Of a DNA stretch of 64,000 bases, positions 36,401 through 47,902 are shown in pieces. Below the pieces are notes generated by a model. That model saw only the letters and a list, made by a program, of their open reading frames with translations, searched no databases and had not been told where the DNA came from. Made by a program: the position numbers and the translations under genes. This DNA is from Zygnema circumcarinatum (Eukaryota; Streptophyta; Zygnematophyceae; Zygnematales; Zygnemataceae), in assembly GCA_037447605.1 (NCBI GenBank), contig CM074804.1, forward strand, positions 5,608,162 to 5,672,161, in the 5' to 3' direction. Position 1 is the first letter of the stretch; every line of letters starts with the position of its first letter.

Positions 36401-39377
36401 GAGGTTTTTGGCTCTGTAAGTTGACCCGATGTTGGGAATAAAAAATGGCATCCGCCCTTACACATGACCCAATACAGAAGTTTATTGTTGCATAACCCAC
36501 TTTATCCAAAATTTATGGAAGAAGTACCTTGTTTGCAAGTTACTATGCGAAAACTAACAATCAGAAGGAACATGCAGCAACAAAAATGTTACCAGTTAGG
36601 AGGTTCCTTTGAAGTAACCAGCAGTAACATGATCATATTGAAAAACTTAACCAACTGAATAGTACTAACAAACGCAGTGCTATGCTTTACATGGCAATAC
36701 AACCACACATACCTCATTTATCAGACTCATAAAAGGCATGTCGAAAACATTCTAGAACTGCCACCGAGGAGCACTGTGCAAATCAATTGCAAAATGGTAA
36801 CTACAAAAATTCTCACGCCGATGTTATCTTCACCTTACCTTCCATTGAGGTGTCGACTCTCCGGTAAGCAACGCTTCATTGGCGATCACGCTTCCTGCTA
36901 TGAGCAGCATATCAGCAGGAACAGTTCGATCATCACTTCCAGGACCTGTAGGTCTTCCGATCGACACAACATCACCAGGCAGAAGGTCCACACCAGAGAG
37001 CTTTAACCACCTGCATAAAAGAAGGCGACGGAGTTCAGGCTAACATGAATAGAATTAACCTACGACATAAACTGCCATGCCATCATTCCAAGACAGAGAC
37101 CTCTAGCCAAAACCCACTGCCAAACACTGTTTGGACTCTTGTCAACATGGGCCTTTTCCAAGGCATGATTGAATTCCGAGGTTAGCAATAAATAGTCAAA
37201 TGCACAATCATCGGTGTACTAACTAGGAGGAGATAGGCCAAAAAAAAATCCAATCGCAGGCAATGTAAAACGATCTACGGATGCAATGAAGGCGAGCAAC
37301 TCCAGTCAAACATCTCAAAAACTTCAGAGCTGCGGGCCAAACACGTGATTTCAGTTAAATCACACACATCAAGCTTACTTTCCCCCACGATGCGCCATAA
37401 GGGTTTGACCATCTACGCGCACCCGGCGAAGCTCCGAAAGCGTCCGCAGGCGGCTGTTCACCATAGTAGATTCAAACAACAGCAGCATGAAGAGCGTGAA
37501 GATACTGTATTGCCAGTAATCGTCCAGGCACCAAAGGCCAATGCAAAAAACCTGCAATTCAACAACATTGTTCGTGTTTGCCATTACATGGTGAACAACT
37601 CTCAACCCAACTGTCCGAGTGCCCGAAACAACAAACAAGATGATAAAACTGAATACAGTAAAATTGCATAAGAATGCTGAATAACCAGTTACTGTAGCCA
37701 CCCTTGGAGTCTAATTGAGTGAACACGCTCAAAAGCCTTCAATGACTTACCTGGAAGACAAAGAAAGGTGCAAGGCACTGTTCCTTGAAAAGGTTCCAGA
37801 ATGTGGGTTGAGGGAACTCAAACCTGTACAACCACCAAAGTTGGTCAGATGATTTGCTTTGTAGAACTTCAACAAGAGCACCGTATCAGTGTCAATCACC
37901 CTTACAAACATTGCAACAGAAGGATGTTGCGGTAGGGGAAATCCTCCACTAGCAAAGAAAAAGACTTTTCATAATTCCTGCAGGCTTGTGATTAATCCCA
38001 TCTGGTATCCAGCAGCTCTATAAGCGATTTTGCAAATGTCTTAATATTCAAATCTTTAAACCCGGTCATTCTGAGAAATCCTGCGAGGTTCCATATTTTA
38101 GAAACCTGAGGATATATGTAAGCCCGCTAAAGATTTTGCTAGTAATCCACTAATAACAATAACAACAAACATATAGATAACAATCTGCAATTTTCGAAAT
38201 GCTTACAAGTTGCGGCCCCATTTCTCAGAAGCAGCTTGGACCTTTGATTCCGATCCATATCCACTGCACTTGTTGTAAATTGCAAATGTTTCTTTAGAAG
38301 GGAAGCCAAGCTTATTGAAAGTGTTCTCCCTTGCAGAATAGCAAAATGTTTGCTTACGAAAGTCGAACCGAACTTCTTCGTCTCCTTCGTCGGCTGGTTT
38401 AGAAGCAGCAACCAGGCCGGAAGTGTCCTTAGCCCAGGGCTGACCCAAGTATTGCTTTTCGACCGGAAGCTGCAATAGACAGATGCCAATATAAAAGTTT
38501 ATAAGCACGAATACTGCCCAAAGCCCATATTCAGCCTTGCATCTGACTTTGAAACTCAGATCAGAAGCACGTTGTAACAACAAGAAAAATGTGCCTTCAA
38601 AATGACATGAACATGACATTACTGGAATATCCTCAAACCAGAAAAAGTCCACCTATTTGTCCTCTCATAATAGGTATCTCAACAATGTTTTCCTAGAAAG
38701 CATGGCACGTACAGAAGGACAGTAATTGCATGTCACCAAACAGGCAAAAACACACTCCTCAATTGTACATCTGATTGATGACACTGTCAAACGTCTTCAG
38801 CCTCTCCCAGCGCAGAACTATAGTCAAGATAGCTCACCAAATTGCGCCGCCGAAGTGGTACCACCTCCTTGCTCCCCCCGAACTTCGCTGGAATGACTTT
38901 GCATATTTCTGCGTCCTCAATACTCTTAACCTGGTTACACATGAAACCAATGGGCAATCCCACGACCACAAAGAAGTTGAGCTGCTACACAAGAAAAACA
39001 AACCTCGATTCTTCGTATTCTACTTCCTCGATTCTTCTTATTCTTACGCCTGCTGTGATGATGATGATATTTCGGCAAACAGCAATCTCCACCTCGCTTA
39101 GACAGAGCCATTTTTTTCATACAGAACTCACCTTGCGGCCGTGGGCGAAGCACAGGAAGTCCACCGACCACCCGGTAAACAGCACGGCCAAAATTTGCAG
39201 TACAGCAATCACACCAAGGAGTATGACGGCATCCATCCGCTCCATGTTAGGAATCGCGAATACCGCAAACAGCGCATACGCCACGCCAAACGGCAAAACA
39301 TCTAGCCTTTGTGCAAAAGGTAACCACTTGTACAACTCCACTGCCGTCACCGTCTTGGACCTTACAGGAATCGCCAT
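27493..39377 (-). CDS. PDR2: P5A-type ATPase (ER transmembrane-helix dislocase), complete
   Basis: Twenty-two exons with all phases closing, 1257 residues: 39132-39377, 38838-38930, 38207-38469, 37751-37823, 37379-37551, 36839-37010, 36253-36357, 35686-35796, 35254-35340, 34512-34694, 34294-34344, 33854-33979, 33501-33580, 31779-31893, 31497-31625, 30922-30987, 30670-30741, 30239-30390, 29788-29899, 29365-29481, 28934-29075, 27493-28598. P5A pumps (yeast Spf1, human ATP13A1, plant MIA/PDR2) extract misinserted helices from the ER membrane. Visible motifs: TGES (about 332), PPELP in M4 (466-470, the P5A signature), DKTGTLT with the phosphorylated Asp near 509, KGAPET (626), TGDQALTA (719), [10 protein letters not shown] (831), then the membrane tail. 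The intron after exon 9 starts with GC (AAG|gcaagc at 35253). Between GVALLN and the LREQ helix it carries a long polar insert, making it about 80 residues longer than plant homologues. Family assignment is secure. Confidence 0.95.
35912..35983. repeat. perfect 36-bp tandem duplication in a P5A intron
   Basis: Positions 35912-35947 and 35948-35983 are identical, each starting CATTCCACATAAGTACAGG. The lack of any mismatch suggests a recent duplication. Its place is the intron between exons 7 and 8. Confidence 0.95.
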
Positions 39378-40174
39378 GGCCAGCCCTAGCACAAGAGATA
39401 CATACGGCAGCTGCCAGCAGCTACGCCTTCCTTGAGACCCCCTCTGCACGCGGCGCCATGGACGCCGCGAGGGGGTTCAGCGTAACTCAACGACGCGAAA
39501 TATATCGTCCGAGGACGAGCCCGTCACATGTCACAGTTCCAGTTCAGCACGCCAGGGGGCACTGCAACAGGGACAAGGAGACCGGCGGGCGCCTCGTAGC
39601 GTTGGGATGTTATGGTCCGTGCCGTACCTGAAACGTACGGCCTCCATGCCACATCCGGACATCCCCCCTTCCATACATCGCATCCCATAGGCAAATGGCA
39701 GCAAGAGCATAACTTGGGGACGTGGGAGAGACTCTGCCCTCGGTGCATGCGTTGTGGTTCCTGTGCCTCCAATTTAGTTGCGAAACTGGTTCCACTGCGT
39801 CTGCAATGGCATAAGCCTGCTCACATGGCGACTAAGGTTGCGTGTGGCTATTGATTTGGAGGCGACTGCCAATGAGATGCCATACGCAGGGTAGGCTATC
39901 AAATTCACTAAAACCAACAAATGTAGCCCAATGAAGAGGTCCTGCGGCTGCTGTCACGTGAGTGAAACGTTGATATGCCAAAATTTAAGGCACAGGCATA
40001 TTTAAGCAGTTCATAATGGATAAGTTCAGCTTTCACGAAAAACCTGGGCATTTCGACCTCATGCCCGCGCAGTACGGGGCATACGTCATCGCTACTCATA
40101 CCATGGACAGCAAGACTCTGTTACATTAAGAAGGCTTGTTGGCACCTTCGCATTGACTCAATGCTGAGCATACA
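39378..40174. promoter_or_regulatory. P5A promoter region and 3' flank of the J/GPALPP gene
   Basis: Two minus-strand genes in tandem. Near 39605-39650 there are GTACGG/CCGTAC words as in other promoters of this window. No gene found. Confidence 0.4.
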
Positions 40175-43100
40175 TCAGAGAAACTTCCGGTCTGTAACGG
40201 TGCCACCAAAGCGAGAGGCCAGCCCTTGGGTCATGCTATCTTTGTCCATCTTCACCTGCTGCCGTCCCGCACTAAGGTCCGTCTCTCTGTCCCACGGCCG
40301 CCATGGATGACTGTCCTGCCAGGACTCGGCATCCTTCGGTTTCAACTCGTCCGCCTCGTCTGCTTCTCCTTTTCTCTTTTTCTTTTTGCGGGGAACCTCT
40401 CCTTGTTCCGTTTGGTGCTTCTCTAAAAGTGATTGGCTTCTTTTTGCCGCATTATATTTGTCAACAAGAGCTGCTGTCTTCGCAATCTTTTGCGCTTCTA
40501 GGATCTTGCTGACAGGCGCCTCAGGGCCCTGCAATCTGGCCTGTGCATTACCCTCAAGGTACCTGCGAATAACAAATGATGCCATGTATGTCAGCTTCAA
40601 TACTACCATTCCTATAGTTCAACCATGATCCTGTGGAGCTATATACCAAGAGCCCGCCTTTCTAAGCTCGCGCCTGGCACACGTTCGAATAGCGGAGAGG
40701 AAATCAAGGACACTTTTATTGGGCAGCAGAAAAAGTTTGATGGCCCAAAGGCCTGGCAGTGACAGCCAATCCCTTGAGCTCATAGGAAAGAAAAGTCTCA
40801 GGCTCGGATACTCACATGTCTTTCGCCTTCTTTGCCTTCATTTCAGGTGTGTCCGTCCACTCTGACGTGTCTCCCCTCCCAGTCTGCTCCTTCCTGCTAA
40901 AGAAGGTGTTTATGGTTGCCTGCTTTGCCTGCAGTCTCCCACGCCCCTCGCCATCAACATGGAACAAAGGCAGAGCTTGGAAAAGTCTAGGAGTATCAAG
41001 GATATCTTAGCCCGTCCTGACATGTTATCAGAATGTATTCAAAGCCTCCTGAAACCTGCATTTTCATGTAAGTTTCGCTGCTGTGTTCATATTACAGATG
41101 ACTTGCAATTCAATATTCACTACTACCTCGTTTCTCAAGAAGTTCTCTCTCCACAAACAAGCTCCTACAAGAGCGACAAAGGCGTATTGACTGCTGGCAT
41201 CCTGCCATTAACTTCCTCACAAGAACGTGACCCTCAAATGAAGCAACTGCACGAAACCAAAACTGTCAAACAGAGAAAAGCAGGAGCTGACTCTGAGAAC
41301 TAAAGCAAGCAAAATAGAAGCGCGAAGACTGAGAAACTCTTATCGCAGAAGAAAGGGGAGGATGGCAACTTGGCGTTCGGGCGGCAGCTCAGTCATCCAC
41401 GAGCCGCGCTGCAAGGGCTGGGCGGGCCCGTTCAGGAGTTCATCATCCCCGGGAACGGTCTCCCCTGGAGAAGACAATGCACAATGAGAGCAGAGGTTAT
41501 GCCATTGGGCATAGCAATCCAGTTCTACTGCATGCGGTTAAGGAACTTGTGTGTCTCTACCTTTTTGACGATCATATGGAGAAGACAGAAGGAAGCACAC
41601 AAATAGAAATGCCTTTCAAATGTTAGCAAACGTTATTGTCTACTGCTTCCTGGTTCCAAGATATGGTGTCGCAGCGACAGATTGAAAAAAGTGAGGGTTC
41701 AAGAGCTGACCTCGCAAGCGCCGCCACTCTGCCGCCTCCTTTCTAGCTTTGAGCTCAGCCTGCACCATTATTGTACAAATCGCCCTCTCAACAGCACATT
41801 GAACAAAACGCTACGATTGTGAAGCCCCAGAAGCGCGGGGTGCTGTGAATTTGTGAAAATCCAAAATGGAGAATGTAATCGTCAAAGCTCAGTGAAAATG
41901 CAAAACTGAACAACTGAAAAAGAAATACTGAAATCAGTTCATATCTATCTCAAGGCTCACCTCATATTCCAGCTTTGCTTGTCGGTTTGCAATTTTGGTG
42001 TCCGCTGCAGCTCTCTGTTACCATTCCCAAGAAGCCACCCTCAGGAAACATCCAGCTTGTTTTTCCCAATCTGCTGATACCCGCCAGCAATGCCTATAAC
42101 GGGAAAAAAACAATCACGTTCGTTCATGTTCCTGTTCTTCTCAAACAGGACACACGTATCATGCTAACAAAGGTTGCACTATTCCACACCGTTATTGGGT
42201 CCTGCAGGTCCTTGAGGGCGGCGTTCAGCGCAGTGAAGGCCTGCTTGGCGAGGGGGTGACTGCACTTGTCGGGATGCACCAGGAGGGACAGCGTACGGTA
42301 TCTGCAGCAGCACCCCCACCACCCGCAGCATATTTCAGTGGCCACTCTCTCTCTCTCGGAACACTGCCATAATATTCTCCTAAAAAACCTGAAGTCTACT
42401 CCTCTCCCAGTTCAAGCATGCGAGCATAATGCCCGATACAGTATCACCCTGATTCTACAAGCGTAATGACTATAAAGAAAACTGCCACGATCCATTCCTA
42501 CGAGGATTGAAGGTAAAACAAGCAAGAAAGGAGGCCGCGCCTCTAATAGTTGCAGCAACTTCAGTTGGCGTAGTGATTGAATGTAGAGGTATTGCCAATT
42601 GATTGAATAAAGTTCATTGAAGTGTATCAAATGGCTTTGGTTAACCAGCGATGAAGTCACCTTTTTTTGAGGTCAGCCTTTCCAAAGTTCGAGTTTACAC
42701 CGAGAACGTCATAAGGCGAAGCATCAGGGGCCAATATGCGGGTCACCTGCAACAGCAAAAGCCAATGCCTGCTGAAACAACTCCAGGAAGAAATGCCTTT
42801 AACTACAGAAATGAAATCCTCATTCTCAGGCTAAATGCGTGTCTACACATTCTCAGGTGCTTGTATAATTGTTGTCAATGCAAGCCTCAATTTAAGTGCA
42901 AACATTGAAATACTGAGCAGAGCAATGTAATTTAGTGTTCCGTGTTGGTAACGGTACTTAATTTTTTATGCCATGCAACCACAAAAGTTCCAAACAGAGC
43001 CTTTATGATGCCTTAGTTGTAGGCGTAACGATACAACCCTAACTTGCAGACTCACTACACTTGTTGACCTATCCTTGTCTATACTTGCCTGTGCAGACAT

Positions 43101-45851
43101 GGATACTTCACGCAGATATTGGAGAAGGAATGAATACTGGAGACTAGTACCATCACAACCCTTTAAGTTGTTTCTAATCTGAAGGAAAAAGGTAACATAA
43201 ATTCGGATTTCGAGTCCAACTTCACGGCGCAATCCCTCGTTTGACACAGAGGCAACCATTGTCGAAATTTTAAGCACAAACGCCACGAAGCAATACCTCA
43301 TCAAAACGCTCTGCCTCCGTAGCATTCTCAGCTTCCTTAGCCATGGCAGATGGCATTGGGCCAATGTTGTCCTCATCATCGTCGTCTTCATCGTCGTCCC
43401 AATGCCTGCACGGCCCCATTGCATCAGCATCCTGAGAAAAAAAAAAAAAAGATCCTCAAACAACAAAAGCAATAATGCCTCCACTTCAGAGTTTTTCTCA
43501 CATAATGGAATGACCAAATCTTAAACCTGTAATTGTTCCTTCCGTTTGGACGTATGAACTGCAAAAGGTGTCACTACTATATCTATACAAGAGAAAGCAC
43601 TGATTATTCCAAGCACTTGAATGAGCCTTTGCTGAGTGTGCAAATAAGCAGTGTACGAGAGAGAAGCAGAGACATCTGCATCTCTAGGTGGGAGAATGCC
43701 GACACACAAACATGGAAAAAAAACTGCCATCAACCTTCTTATGCAAGATCGATGAAATGCGAAGAACTATAGCTAAAAATAAGCAGTTTGTCTACAAAAA
43801 AGGCTGAGGTGCCTCTGCAACAGATCTACTGAGGGAGTCATCTCTGAACAAGTGGAATTGAAAAAGAATGCTATGCTCTGTTATGCTGCTCCTTCAAATA
43901 GAAATTGACAATGCATCACTCCAGATACTGTCAAGAATCAAACTATGTTTGGGTCATCCACGACAACTTTTGAGTTGGACTCTTTATGGAACATAAATTT
44001 CAGTACCTAATCTGAAAAATTAGAACAAAGTATAGAAAAGAAGATAACAAGACGTACTCCATAGTTTGTTGAGCTGCAGCTAGCACCTCAGGTGGTGGTA
44101 CGGAGGGGCCAAAAACTCTGCAGCAAAAAAAAAAAAAAACGAAATTTCTAATGGCTGTTGAGCCAGGAACAACTGGAATAGAGGAAATACTTCGGCAAAC
44201 ATACGACTTGTATGTTGACTATGTGTTGAATAATCCCTTCTATGAAATCGAAATGCCCATTCGATGTGAGCTCCTTGACATGCATTTGGCTGTCGCCATT
44301 AGGAGAGATCGCACTGGCAATGGTCGTCTAGACAAGCTTTAGAAGTTTTGTGCAAATGTGCTGGCACTCGATCTTGTTCTCTGTTCTTGTACTTCCGTTC
44401 AAGACCACTTAGCATAGCCAATAAATGTCAGCTGCTACATACATTCAGTGTAATTATTTCAATTGTGCATGCAATCCCCTCCAATCTCTGCCACATTTCC
44501 CTCCAAGTCCAACAGAACCAACCTCTTTTGCGGAACTTCATCTTTAATGGGATAACTGCTGGGGCCAATGACGATCTCTGGAAAAGAATCGTCCTGCCCA
44601 GTCATTCTTTCCTCATCCCTCCTTCCTTGGCTTAGTTCTCCATCTTGTGATGCCTCCTGAGGGTTGGGAACTGCTGGCATTGTGCTCGGAAGACCATCCG
44701 AAGGTGGCAGAGCTGGACCTATGATTGGCTTTAGTTCTCCTTTACCAGTAGCAGTTTCAGGAAGATATTCGTTTCTTTTTAAAGGGCCCATATCTGGCCC
44801 AATGTCCTGCTTTGGACCTGAAGCAGACAGATCTCTGGTTAGAACGTTGGCCTCGTCTGTGAAGCTCGTTGTGATCTCGGCTACACAAGTAGGTTCCGTT
44901 CGTTGAAGCAGAGGGCCAAGGGATTGCAGAGTTGGCGTGCTGCCTTGAGATGAAGAGTAGAGCCCAATAGGGGACCTGCGCAGACCCAGTGAATGGAACA
45001 GAGCTACGAGGCAGGCCTTCATGGACGGGTCTGGGAGGTCCTTGATGTCTACTGCTTGGCCATTGTCGATGAGCTCAAAAAGCTGCGGCAATGTAAAGTT
45101 GCAGTCAAGCTAAAGTGGCAATGCCCTTGCCTACTTCAGTGCAAAGTTTTCAACCAACGTTATGAAGGAAAAAATTAACGAGGATTTACCAAGCAAAGAG
45201 CCGTATTTTCATTATGGTGAAGTGGACGTTAGCAGTTGGTTAGTCAGTTAGTTTTATTTCCAAAGACGACAGTGGTTCATGTTCTAACTTGAAAAAGCAG
45301 GCCAGGCAGGCTGTGCTGCTTCCAATGCCGAAATTTTTCGCAGTCCCAATACCAGGATAACAACCAAAGCACATAAAGCACATCCACTAGCTTATCGTCC
45401 AATAATCTACATCCTGCCACCCTCAAAGATGACCTTTGAGCAGAGTGGACAGTGAATTTTTGCATTAGATCACATTCGACTAATGAGCTGCAAGGTTCCT
45501 CACCTGTTTCATGTCTCCTGCAATGTTGCCAAATTTATTCAGCATTTCTGCACAAATATCTGTCGGATCTCTTTCTTCTTCCGACCCACGACTGCTTGTT
45601 CCCCCTTCACTTGCTGACTTTGTGTGCTCATCATCAACAAACTCGTCTGAGGAACAAGCGCTTTTTCGATCTTTCTTTTTCTTTCCCTTCCTGCCCTCGC
45701 TCTTACTTCTTCTCCTTTCTTTGCGTTTCTCCTTCCTTTCATGTCGTTTCTCTCGCCTTCTTTCTTTCTCTTCCTTTCGTCTTCTTTCTTCAGATTTTTG
45801 CTGTTCGGCTTTCTTCCTTATCCGCAACGTGGCTCTACCTTCATCCTCCAT
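40175..45851 (-). CDS. J-domain protein with GPALPP/DUF3752 features, putative RNA-processing factor
   Basis: Eleven exons with all phases closing, 666 residues: 45504-45851, 44523-45109, 44058-44117, 43297-43405, 42661-42746, 42190-42301, 41961-42014, 41711-41759, 41370-41464, 40816-40928, 40175-40562. Order: a Lys/Arg/Glu coiled N-terminus, a LPQLFELIDNG region, GP-rich motifs (IIGPALPPSDG, VFGPSVPPPEV, IGPMPSAM), and a J domain (YDVLGVNSNF...YRTLSLLVHPDKC, HPD at about 406). Then SWMTELPPERQ, EWTDTPEMK, RSQSLLEKHQ and PWDRETDL, which are the DUF3752/GPALPP1 C-terminal landmarks, ending TDRKFL. Plants have proteins of this layout (Arabidopsis At1g65280, from memory). The HPD implies Hsp70 stimulation; a nuclear RNA-processing role is inference. 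The donor at 41369 (gttgcc) is weak. Confidence 0.88.
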
Positions 45852-47902
45852 AATGCTCACTTGTCTCTCATTGGAACTCAGGTAGGTTCAACGCCGATTT
45901 AGAAGGTACCTAATAATTGGCCTGAACCACAATTTCGATAGGAAAAAATTGCGAATTAAGAGAAAATCTCCCAAGGTCATGAGTAGCTTAACGAAAAACT
46001 TCCACCAGGCTCTGTCCTAATCATCCGCTCTGGGCTGCCAATGTTCCACAACCATCAAGCCTTTGCCAAGAACACTGAAACCGAGACCTGATATAAATGG
46101 CGGAGATCAAGTATATTTTGATTTATTGTAATTTGTATGCGTTTTCCGTTTTTGACAATGGCAACGCCTTGCATGGTCGTCAGTCGTTTTCACCATTACA
46201 AATCCCATTCTGACTTCAGATAGTATTGCTGTTGCGTGCGGCTTACGGTGGAGCAAATTCTGGAGAGATTCACTCATGCTCACTTCCTAGTGCGTGAATG
46301 CAACAAATTGGCCGGAAATGCCTAAAATTTATAAGAAAAATGTTGGCGCCATATCTAGCTCCAAACTGTTTTTAAAGTTAAGATCAAATTTTAAAATTTA
46401 AATTTAAAGTTTGCAAGGCAAGTCAAAATACAAAGCAATATGGATCCCCCCTGACTTCACTTCGTTTCCTTGTCTGGATTTGTGTCTTCTACTTTGAACT
46501 TGTATCTTTAAAATACTCTTCAGTCATGAAGAAGGCAAGTGATGAACAACCCCACGCCACGAATGATTGATGTGTTTTTTAGAGCATCGATAAGACATCG
46601 CAACTACTGCACGTCTCTCAAGCGAAGGTCGCCCAAACACAGCGAACTTTAAGACAATCCTTCGCGTGCCATATTGAAGAGGAAAGAGCGTACTTGGCAG
46701 AACGCTTGCCACCGCTTCGTTCCTCTGTGGTCTGCAGAGTACATACACCCCCTCGAGCAGTGAGCACACACACCCGGCAGCGCGGTTCCTTCCACGATTT
46801 CCAATCAACGATACGGTAGTAATGCTGTCCCGCACGGCCAGGACCAAGGAGACTTGGCAAGCGCTACGGCCCTGGTCGCGGGGGGGAGAGAGCTGCGGGA
46901 GGGAGCACTGACGGTCCTCAGCTGCTGGCACGCGGGCTGTACCGTAATGCTTCGTGCGACTCGATCCTCATAGTGCGACAATCATGCGCTTTTGCAAGTC
47001 GTACCATAGGTATCGCGTCGCATTGTGGTCGCAATACTGGTGAATGCATGTAAAGGAAGTGGCATGGATCTCACGATGGCGAGGCCGTCAAATGTACATG
47101 GACAAAATTAACATGAGCAACAACAGTCTGAAACAACAGACCGATCAGCCATAAGAAAGCGCGAAGCCAGAATAGGAGCAACAAGAACCCTACTACCCGA
47201 AAAGGCAGGAGGCGCTACAGTGCCACACGAACAGTCGGGGTGAGTCCCAAACCGCCCCCAAAAGTAGGGAGCGTACGTGCTAGTGGGCCCTCCGACCGAT
47301 CGAAAACACCACGAACCAAAAGGCAATGGCATACAGAAAATAAACGCTTGTCAAATGATCGCAATGACTCAAGGAAAGCAAGGGTGGGAGGGAGAGTCCC
47401 CAAAAGGTAATAAGGACGCAAAGCAAAACAATGAGTAAGCAAAGAAAACAATCTTGCAGACCTGACCCGTCATCCAACACATGCGCAGGCAACATGCCCT
47501 TCCCTTTCAGTCACTAGAAACAAATGACAACATGCACTGTACTATACTGTACTCCAATTCACATCACAACATGGAGCACCGGCACAGTGCAGCTGGCCGT
47601 TCTACAGAACAAGACCTTGCGACATGTGAACAGCAGCAGAAGCACTGCCGTACAAGGGAGACAGGAGCTGCAAACAAGGTGGCGCGCCCTCGCACAGATA
47701 AGAGAGAGAGCACCCAAGGGACGTCCAATGGAGGCGGCCAAACACCCCCCAAACTGCGCCCTCGCAGCACGCCACGTCGCCAAATGTGCACGTGGCACAA
47801 CGTGAGTGGCTGTTGGGTCGCAGGCTGCCTTCAATCTGGAGTTCAAGGCTGACCCACAGAGCCCTTGGAACTTGGAAGAAGAGGCTCTCTCTCGTCTCCG
47901 CC
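45852..47902. other. divergent intergenic region
   Basis: Between the J/GPALPP gene (minus) and DUF4079 (plus). AT-rich near 46330-46450. A partial copy of the dispersed repeat lies at 47057-47117. From about 47700 GC rises, with CACGTGGCACAACGTG near 47790, the likely DUF4079 promoter. No gene supported. Confidence 0.45.
47057..47117 (+). repeat. dispersed repeat, partial copy
   Basis: GGCATGGATCTCACGATGGCGAGGCCGTCAAATGTACATGGACAAAATTA-type sequence that matches the first 60 bp of the copy at 61362 with few changes, then diverges. Confidence 0.75.
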
